NCBI GenBank assembly: GCA_003987725.1
Contig: RXJH01000005.1
Location: 74,123 to 138,122 of the forward strand
Direction of reading: 5' to 3'
Length of the DNA: 64,000 nucleotides
DNA from: Hyphomicrobium sp.
GTDB taxonomy: Bacteria; Pseudomonadota; Alphaproteobacteria; Rhizobiales; Hyphomicrobiaceae
Shown: positions 54,809-61,150 of the stretch, piece by piece
Numbering within the stretch: position 1 is the first letter of the stretch
Layout of the letters: every line of letters begins with the position of its first letter
Program-made: the position numbers and the translations under genes
The notes under the pieces: model-generated
What the model saw: only the letters and a program-made list of their open reading frames with translations
The model's database searches: none
What the model was told of the DNA's origin: nothing

Positions 54809-55085
54809 GTTGGTTGGGCCGCGAGCGGGCCAGCGGCCCTCTTTCATTCCCATTCTTTTTTGCAATACTCCTGACCTCACGACATCCGAATTGAAAGCCA
54901 AGCGCTGAGCTGATCAGTCCTGCATGCAGAACTTCGAATTTTAATTCGATTGTTTCCGCTCAGCGGCGCAAAAGAGCGTATTGATCCGAACATCGCAATG
55001 TCTGCACACTGTGCGGCATGATGCGAAACGCATCGGCGCGCCGGAATGCTTGGGAGGATGCCGCTTTGAAGACGGGATATTTGAC

Positions 55086-56093
55086 ATGAAAGCTATCAAA
55101 ATCGCCGCCCCTGGCGGATTGGACAACCTTGCTCTCGTCGACCTGGCAGATCCAGGCAAGGCCGGTCCAGGTCAGATCCGCGTCCGCATTCATGCGAATT
55201 CGCTAAATTTTCACGACTATCTCGTCGCTTCCGGAAAAATGAAAGCTGACGACGGGCGAATTCCGATGTCCGACGGCGCAGGCGTCGTCGAGGATGTCGG
55301 CGAAGGCGTCACTGAATTCAAAGCCGGCGACCACGTCGTCTCGTGCTTCTTCCCGCTCTGGCAGGATGGTCCTCCCGAGGTCGATAATTTTTCCTTCACG
55401 CCGGGCGACGGCATCGATGGCTATGCAGCAGAAATCGTCGTCCGGCCGGCGACCTGGTTCACCCACGTGCCGAATGGCTTCAGTCACGCCGAAGCCGCAA
55501 CGCTGGCGACGGCTGGTCTCACCGCCTGGCGCGCCCTAGTGGTCGACGGTTGGCTGAAAGCCGGCAACACCGTGCTCGTGCAAGGGACCGGTGGCGTATC
55601 GATCTTCGCCCTGCAAATCGCCAAGGCCATGGGCGCCGAAGTCATCGTGACATCATCGTCCGACGAAAAGCTCGAACGCGCGCGTGCGCTCGGCGCCGAT
55701 CATCTCATCAATTACAAAAGCATCCCAGCGTGGAGCACCCGCGTTCGCGAACTCACCGGCGGACGAGGTGTGGACCACGTCGTCGAAGTCGGCGGACCAG
55801 GCACCCTTCCACAATCCATAGCGTCGGTCGCGATCGGTGGACACATCGCACTGATAGGCGTGCTCACCGGCCTCGGCGGCAATGTTCCGACCGCTCTGCT
55901 GATGGCAAGACAGGCACGCCTTCAAGGGCTCATCGTTGGCAGCCGGCGCGAGCAGAACGAGTTTGTTCGCGCCATCAACGTAATAGGACTGCGGCCGGTG
56001 ATCGATCGCAGCTTCAGCCTTGCCGACATCGCACATGCGTTCCGGCTTCAAGAAGAAGGCCGCCACTTCGGTAAGATCTCTCTGGATTTTTGA
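55086..56093 (+). CDS. Zinc-type alcohol dehydrogenase-like / NAD(P)H:quinone oxidoreductase
   Basis: A medium-chain reductase of 335 residues. It begins MKAIKIAAPGGLDNLALVDL, has MSDGAGVVEDVGEGVTEFK and the Rossmann loop VLVQGTGGVSIFALQIA, with the AATLATAGLTAWRAL helix. The zinc-binding cysteine and histidine of true alcohol dehydrogenases are absent, so it is quinone-oxidoreductase-like. It reduces an enone or quinone with NAD(P)H. A VOC protein follows 38 bp later. Confidence 0.85.
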   Translation: MKAIKIAAPGGLDNLALVDLADPGKAGPGQIRVRIHANSLNFHDYLVASGKMKADDGRIPMSDGAGVVEDVGEGVTEFKAGDHVVSCFFPLWQDGPPEVDNFSFTPGDGIDGYAAEIVVRPATWFTHVPNGFSHAEAATLATAGLTAWRALVVDGWLKAGNTVLVQGTGGVSIFALQIAKAMGAEVIVTSSSDEKLERARALGADHLINYKSIPAWSTRVRELTGGRGVDHVVEVGGPGTLPQSIASVAIGGHIALIGVLTGLGGNVPTALLMARQARLQGLIVGSRREQNEFVRAINVIGLRPVIDRSFSLADIAHAFRLQEEGRHFGKISLDF

Positions 56094-56131
56094 CGAACGA
56101 AAAATGCACCGAATTGCAGGAGACCGCCGCA

Positions 56132-56557
56132 ATGTTGAATGTCATTTCCGTCGACCATTTTGTATTGAACGTGCGCGATGTCGAAACCTCCGCTGGCTGG
56201 TACGAGCGGGTGCTCGGCATGACTCGCGAGGAGGATCGGCCCTCTGACGGAACGCCCAGAACAAGCGTGAAATTCGGCACCGAAAAGATCAATCTCCGTC
56301 CGATCAATGCGAGCAAGGTCGAATGGTTCACGGCCGAACATCCAGCTGCGGGCAGCGGCGATCTCTGCTTTCTGACCAATTACTCACCGGAAGAAGTCTC
56401 GCATCATCTGGCGGAAGCAGGCGTCGAGATCGTTCTCGGCCCTGTCACCAAACGCGGCGCGATGGGTAATATCTGTTCCGTTTACTGCCGGGATCCGGAC
56501 GGCAATCTCATTGAGATATCTTCGTCCGAGATGCCACCGGGCCCGAAAAGGTCGTAA
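56132..56557 (+). CDS. VOC-family (glyoxalase/dioxygenase-like) protein
   Basis: A protein of 141 residues from ATG 56132 (AGGAGA 9 bp before). The pattern SVDHFVLNVRDVETSAGWYERVLGM at the start (metal His), the middle TSVKFGTEKINLRP and CRDPDGNLIEIS (metal Glu) are classic vicinal oxygen chelate features. Metal-binding residues look intact. The substrate is unknown; it may act with the preceding oxidoreductase on the same small molecule. Confidence 0.88.
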   Translation: MLNVISVDHFVLNVRDVETSAGWYERVLGMTREEDRPSDGTPRTSVKFGTEKINLRPINASKVEWFTAEHPAAGSGDLCFLTNYSPEEVSHHLAEAGVEIVLGPVTKRGAMGNICSVYCRDPDGNLIEISSSEMPPGPKRS

Positions 56558-56581
56558 CGACCAGCATCCCCGGCGACGCAA

Positions 56582-56810
56582 TCAAAGTCTCGAGAGGTAG
56601 AAGCGCCTCGGCAGCCGCAACAAGATTTTCTGCGTGACGTCGTATCCGTTAAAACGGATGATCATCCGTGCGCCGAACTTGTCTTCTGTGGTCAAGGAGA
56701 ACGCGCCGGATGTTGCTCATGCGTTGATTTAAGGTCACGACGAACATGATTTCCACGTCGACTCCGCAACGCTCGTACTTTCCGCGTTGACTTCTGTCTA
56801 ATTCAAACGC
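56582..56810 (-). pseudogene. Possible frameshifted remnant of a small basic protein
   Basis: Two overlapping minus-strand frames both have the codon use of real genes. The upstream frame reads RSQRGKYERCGVDVEIMFVV (about 56794-56735) and stays open to a stop codon at 56649. The downstream frame, open from 56710, reads KFGARMIIRFNGYDVTQKIL then LRLPRRFYLSRL, ending at TGA 56582-56584. Joining them needs one frameshift. The product cannot be named and no start is certain. The alternative is two short chance frames. Confidence 0.28.
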
Positions 56811-56890
56811 CCTACCCCTGGCTGCTCTCTTCAAACGCTCGGTCAGCCGGGCGTAGCGCCAAATCAGACAGCTCAATCATCGAGAAGACC

Positions 56891-57904
56891 GTGACATTCG
56901 CTTCAACTGTAGCCGAGGCCGTCGGCAACACACCACTCATAAAACTCCGGCGCGCGTCCGAGGAAACGGGATGCACAATTCTCGCCAAAGCTGAGTTCAT
57001 GAACCCCGGCCAATCCGTCAAGGATCGCGCGGCGCTTTATATTATTCAGGACGCGATAGCGAATAAGCGATTGCAGCCCGGCGGCGTCATCGTGGAAGGC
57101 ACAGCTGGCAACACCGGCATCGGGCTGACGATCATCGGGAACTCGATGGGCTTTCGCACCGTCATCGTCGTTCCAGAGACGCAGTCGATCGAAAAGAAGG
57201 ACACGCTGCGGCTCCTCGGAGCGGAGGTTATAGAGGTCCCGTCCGTCCCCTACAGCAACCCCGATAATTACGTGAAGTACTCTGAGCGGGTTGCCCAGTC
57301 TCGCGCTGCGAGCGAACCGAACGGAGCGATCTGGGCGGATCAGTTCGACAATCTCGCCAACCGGCAGGCACATGTTGAAACAACAGCCGCCGAGATCTGG
57401 CATCAAACTGAAGGCAAAGTTGACGCGTTCGTATCGGCCGTCGGCACCGGAGGCACTTTGGCGGGCGTCGCGCAAGGGCTGCGAGAGCGGAACAGCTCAA
57501 TCAAGATCGCGCTAGCAGATCCTCCAGGCGCAGCCCTCTACAGCTTTTATACGAGCGGCATGCTGCACGCTGAAGGCACGTCCATAACGGAAGGAATTGG
57601 ACAGGGTCGCATTACGAAAAATCTCGAGGGTTTCACGCCAGATTTCTCATTCCAAATTCCGGACTCAGAATCCCTCGCGATTGCGTTCGACCTGCTGTCC
57701 CAGGAAGGCCTTTGCGTCGGCAGTTCGAGCGGTGTGAATGTTGCGGGCGCCATACGGCTGGCGAAGGCCCTTGGCCCCAATCATGTCATCGTGACGATCT
57801 TGTGCGATCTCGGCACCCGCTATCAATCGAAGATGTTCAACCCCGAATTTCTTCGCGAAAGGAATCTGCCCGTCCCGGCATGGCTCCTGCGGCGGCCCGG
57901 ATGA
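56891..57904 (+). CDS. cysK: Cysteine synthase A (O-acetylserine sulfhydrylase)
   Basis: A PLP enzyme of 337 residues that makes cysteine from O-acetylserine and sulfide. The PLP lysine is Lys44 (NPGQSVKDRAA), with TAGNTGIGLT for substrate binding and GTGGTLAGVAQGL for the PLP phosphate. The start is GTG 56891. It ends 10 bp from the convergent CysB-like gene. Its place beside cysE and a CysB regulator fits cysteine synthesis rather than cystathionine synthase. Confidence 0.92.
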   Translation: MTFASTVAEAVGNTPLIKLRRASEETGCTILAKAEFMNPGQSVKDRAALYIIQDAIANKRLQPGGVIVEGTAGNTGIGLTIIGNSMGFRTVIVVPETQSIEKKDTLRLLGAEVIEVPSVPYSNPDNYVKYSERVAQSRAASEPNGAIWADQFDNLANRQAHVETTAAEIWHQTEGKVDAFVSAVGTGGTLAGVAQGLRERNSSIKIALADPPGAALYSFYTSGMLHAEGTSITEGIGQGRITKNLEGFTPDFSFQIPDSESLAIAFDLLSQEGLCVGSSSGVNVAGAIRLAKALGPNHVIVTILCDLGTRYQSKMFNPEFLRERNLPVPAWLLRRPG

Positions 57905-57914
57905 GCATTGCCAA

Positions 57915-58847
57915 CTAGCCAACATTTCGATCGCGTTCGGCGGCCCTGATGATGGCCTCGGTAATCTTCGGATTGCAATGCTCGACAAATCGATACGCAT
58001 AGCGGCGGAGCAAACGTCCGCGGCAGAATGCGATGCTTGACGTGCTCGGTTGGAATGAATCTCGCGCGTCCAGCTTCACGAGTTTTCGATCCTGGTCCGG
58101 ATCGTAGGCAACCGACGCGATTATTCCGACGCCCAGCCCCAATGCCGCGTATGCCTTGATGACGTCGGCATCGAGCGCCGTGATTGAAATGTCAGGACTG
58201 AGGCCCGCCAGCTCGAATGCCTGATCGATCCGCTGTCGTCCGGTCAATCCTTCATCGTAGGTGATGATTGGCCATTCGGCGATCGCAGGCAGCATCAACG
58301 GCTGCTCCGTTATCAGCGGATGGCCGTGGGGAACGACGACGGCGTGATCCCAAGTCTGGTAGGGGAATGCGAGGATGCCAGGGTGGCCGTCGAGCGTGTC
58401 GGTCGCAATCGCGATGTCCGCATAACCCGCCAGCAAAATTGCCGGCAAATCCTTCGGACTCGCTTGCTGCATTTGCAGCCGCACTTGCGGAAATGCCTTT
58501 TTGAATTCGGCAATGACAGGCGGCAGCGTGTACCGCGCTTGCGTGTGGGTCGTCGCGACCTTCAATAGGCCTTCGTTGCCGCTCGAGAAATCCGCCACCA
58601 CGCGCGAGAGATTTTCTGCGTCGACAAGCATGCGCTCCACGATCTTGGCCACTTCCTTTCCGGGCTCGGTCAGCCCCAGCAAGCGCTTTCCGTGGCGGAC
58701 AAAAATTTCGACTCCAAGCTCGGCCTCTAGATCCCGGATATGCTTACTGAGGCCCGATTGCGAGGTCAGCAATACGTTTGCAGCCTCGGTAAGATTGAAG
58801 CGGTGCCTCACGGTTTCGCGAATAATCCGGAGCTGTTGGAAATTCAT
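57915..58847 (-). CDS. CysB-family LysR-type regulator of sulfur genes
   Basis: A LysR regulator of 310 residues from ATG 58847. The N-terminal domain (MNFQQLRIIRETVRHRFNLT, TSQSGLSKHIRDLEAELG) is the CysB type, where the spacing LTEAANVLLTSQSG differs from ordinary LysR. The ligand domain (TTHTQARYTLP, ITYDEGLTGRQRIDQAF) matches CysB/Cbl, which sense O-acetyl- or N-acetylserine, thiosulfate or adenosine phosphosulfate. It probably activates cysK, cysE and the encapsulin unit. The frame is open 79 codons upstream but lacks homology there. Confidence 0.88.
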   Translation of the reverse strand: MNFQQLRIIRETVRHRFNLTEAANVLLTSQSGLSKHIRDLEAELGVEIFVRHGKRLLGLTEPGKEVAKIVERMLVDAENLSRVVADFSSGNEGLLKVATTHTQARYTLPPVIAEFKKAFPQVRLQMQQASPKDLPAILLAGYADIAIATDTLDGHPGILAFPYQTWDHAVVVPHGHPLITEQPLMLPAIAEWPIITYDEGLTGRQRIDQAFELAGLSPDISITALDADVIKAYAALGLGVGIIASVAYDPDQDRKLVKLDARDSFQPSTSSIAFCRGRLLRRYAYRFVEHCNPKITEAIIRAAERDRNVG

Positions 58848-59023
58848 GACCTGACCAAGACCTTTGACGAGCTTCAAACGAGACCTGGCGCAGGCCCGCT
58901 GTTCGGTGCGCCATAAGCTACCTGTCTGCGCCTCTCCTGAAAGAAAAAAATTCCTTATCAACAAGGGGCATCTGGGCGGACGCCTTTGCAAAACGCCGAT
59001 CGGAAAAATCCGACTGAGCTTAT

Positions 59024-59042
59024 GAATATTTATTCGTTTTCT
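59024..59042. promoter_or_regulatory. Putative LysR-type binding site in the cysB-like/cysE divergent region
   Basis: GAATATTTATTC (59024-59035) is a perfect inverted repeat (GAATA/TATTC), followed by TTATTCGTTTTC. It shares TTATTCGTT with the palindrome at 60170-60190. It sits in the 317-bp gap, about 180 bp from the regulator start and 125 bp before cysE. No gene is in the gap. Confidence 0.45.
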
Positions 59043-59164
59043 TGGCGCATCGGCTTTGAAAAAAGAAAATCGAAGAATTTTCAAATCAGGAAGACCGTTT
59101 TCGACGGCGACTGGCGACCATAATCCCCCTCAGGCCGCCGTACAGGACGACCGGATACAACGCA

Positions 59165-60145
59165 GTGGATTCGAACGTGCCTAACGATTTCCTCCCCACA
59201 ATCGAAAGTGAAATTGACCAGGAAGATCGTGGCGTTCAGCCGTGGGACATCGATGCGATTGTCGCCGCCCTGCGCGATGCGCGTCGGCGAAGCCAGCGGG
59301 TGATTTCGGCCGGAAATCGCCGTGCGCCGATCCCGTCTCCTGAGCTGCTTCAGCAGGTCGTTACAAGACTTTATGCATCACTATTTCCGCGTCACGCTGG
59401 CGCCGTCGATCACAGTGAGGAAGGCCTTGCCTTTTTCGTCGGCAGTACACTCAACGAAGCTCTGCATCTTTTGTCCGAGCAGGTCAGGCGCGAGCAGGGC
59501 TTTATCGACCCTGGGCGGTTGGGGCTTGGTCTGAACACGCGCCCGGCCGAGATTATCGTCGCGGAGTTCACGCAAAAACTCCCCGGCATTTACGAACTCT
59601 TGGAAAGCGATATTCGCGCCGCATACGATGGCGATCCCTCCGCGCGGAGTACGGAAGAAGTGCTCCTGAGCTTCCCCGGAGTGAAAGCAATCATTTATCA
59701 CCGGATCGCGCACGCGCTCCACGCTTTGGGATCACCCGTCGTTGCGCGCATCATTGCGGAGTCGGCGCATTCGCAAACGGGGATCGACATTCATCCCGGC
59801 GCAAAAATCGGCGGCAATTTCTTCATCGATCACGGCACGGGCGTCGTCATCGGCGAAACGGTGATCATCGGCGAACGTGTGCGCATCTATCAGGCGGTGA
59901 CGCTCGGAGCGAAGCGGTTCTCCGTCAACGAACACGGCGCGCTCGTCAAAGGCGAACCGCGTCATCCCATCGTCGAAGACGATGTTGTGATTTACGCGGG
60001 CGCGACCATCCTTGGCCGGATCACGATCGGACGAGGCTCTTCGATCGGCGGCAACGTCTGGCTCACCCACAGCGTCGCTCCCCAGAGCACCATCGTCCAG
60101 GCTCAGGCGCGAAGCGAAACGTTCGAGCAGGGCGCGGGGATATAA
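59165..60145 (+). CDS. cysE: Serine O-acetyltransferase, EpsC type
   Basis: A protein of 326 residues that acetylates serine to O-acetylserine, the cysteine precursor. An N-terminal helical domain (about 25-185) precedes the left-handed beta-helix with DIHPGAKIGG, FIDHGTGVVIGETVIIGERV (catalytic His) and YAGATILGRITIGRGSSIGGN (hexapeptide repeats). The form with a long N-terminus is the EpsC/SrpH group found beside SrpI encapsulins. The start is GTG 59165 with a weak ribosome site. It lies 93 bp before the shell gene. Confidence 0.9.
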   Translation: MDSNVPNDFLPTIESEIDQEDRGVQPWDIDAIVAALRDARRRSQRVISAGNRRAPIPSPELLQQVVTRLYASLFPRHAGAVDHSEEGLAFFVGSTLNEALHLLSEQVRREQGFIDPGRLGLGLNTRPAEIIVAEFTQKLPGIYELLESDIRAAYDGDPSARSTEEVLLSFPGVKAIIYHRIAHALHALGSPVVARIIAESAHSQTGIDIHPGAKIGGNFFIDHGTGVVIGETVIIGERVRIYQAVTLGAKRFSVNEHGALVKGEPRHPIVEDDVVIYAGATILGRITIGRGSSIGGNVWLTHSVAPQSTIVQAQARSETFEQGAGI

Positions 60146-60161
60146 TTCCAATATAACGACG

Positions 60162-60190
60162 TTGACATACTTATTCGTTCACCGAATAAG
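60162..60190 (+). promoter_or_regulatory. Encapsulin promoter region with LysR-type palindrome
   Basis: TTGACA (60162-60167) is a perfect -35 box. CTTATTCG-TTCAC-CGAATAAG (60170-60190) is a perfect 8-bp inverted repeat that fits the LysR T-N11-A pattern and would lie in the -35/-10 spacer. The -10 box is weak (AATAAG). Control by the CysB-like regulator is inferred. The shell gene starts 49 bp downstream. Confidence 0.6.
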
Positions 60191-60238
60191 CAAATCATAG
60201 AATTTGAAACCTAAAATATAGCGGACAATAGGTAAACT

Positions 60239-61150
60239 ATGGCAGACGACGTTCAAACGGCTTTAGGTGATATCGCCGCCCGGCAATTGGCCAACGCGAC
60301 CAAGACCGTGCCGCAAATGTCGAGCATCACACCGCGGTGGCTCGTGCATTTCTTGAGCTGGGTCCCCGTTGAGGCGGGCATCTATCGCGTGAACAAAGTC
60401 AAGGATGCCGACCGCGTCGAGGTCGCGTGCTCGCTGCGTGACGAACGCATCCTGCCGCAGACGTTCGTCGATTACGTCGACAACCCGCGCGAATATTTGT
60501 TGAGCGCAGTTCAGACTGTTCTCGATATTCATACCCGCGTCTCGGATCTCTACAGCGTTCCCCACAATCAGATCAAAGAGCAGCTTCGCCTGACGATCGA
60601 GACGGTCAAGGAGCGCCAGGAAAGCGAGCTGATCAACAACAAGGAATACGGCATCATCCCCAATGCCACCGCGTCTCAGAAGATCAGGACGCGCACAGGC
60701 GCGCCGACTCCCGATGATCTCGATGAGCTGATCACGAGAGTTTGGAAGGAACCCGCGTTCTTCCTCGCTCACCCGCAAGCGATTGCCGCGTTCGGCCGTG
60801 AGTGCACGCGCCGTGGTGTTCCGCCGCCGACCGTAACGCTGTTCGGATCGCCGTTCCTCACATGGCGGGGGATCCCGCTTGTCCCGTCCGACAAGATCGA
60901 GGTGAAGTCCGGCAAGACCAACATCCTCCTGATCCGGACGGGTGAAGCCAAGCAGGGCATCGTCGGACTCTTCCAGCCAGGACTTCCCGGCGAACTCTCG
61001 AAGGGTCTCTCCGTCCGCTTCATGGGCATCAACGACCAAGCCATCGCGTCCTATCTGGTGTCGCTCTACTGCTCGCTTGCCATCCTGACGGATGATGCCG
61101 TGGGTATTCTCGAGAACGTGGATGTGACCAAGTACCATGCCTACAGCTGA
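60239..61150 (+). CDS. srpI: Family 2A encapsulin shell protein (SrpI-type)
   Basis: A protein of 303 residues that should self-assemble into an HK97-fold nanocompartment in the cytoplasm. The N-terminal arm contains MSSITPRWLVHFLSWVPVEA (27-46) and GIYRVNKVKD, typical of SrpI-type shells, then the E-loop region (about 50-85), the P-domain and A-domain (VTLFGSPFLTWRGIPLVPSD, KQGIVGLFQPGLP, about 199-250). It ends VTKYHAYS. Family 2A shells in Synechococcus and other bacteria enclose a cysteine desulfurase, and the next gene is one. It is not a prophage capsid: no terminase, portal or protease is near. AGGT lies before the ATG. Confidence 0.93.
   Translation: MADDVQTALGDIAARQLANATKTVPQMSSITPRWLVHFLSWVPVEAGIYRVNKVKDADRVEVACSLRDERILPQTFVDYVDNPREYLLSAVQTVLDIHTRVSDLYSVPHNQIKEQLRLTIETVKERQESELINNKEYGIIPNATASQKIRTRTGAPTPDDLDELITRVWKEPAFFLAHPQAIAAFGRECTRRGVPPPTVTLFGSPFLTWRGIPLVPSDKIEVKSGKTNILLIRTGEAKQGIVGLFQPGLPGELSKGLSVRFMGINDQAIASYLVSLYCSLAILTDDAVGILENVDVTKYHAYS

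Noticed and set aside
58848-59084. N-terminal extension of the CysB-like regulator
   Set aside because: The extra 79 codons show no similarity to LysR proteins, and the family start is exactly ATG 58847.
60239-61150. Prophage major capsid protein
   Set aside because: The HK97 fold is shared with encapsulins, but no terminase, portal, protease, tail or integrase genes are near, and a desulfurase follows directly.
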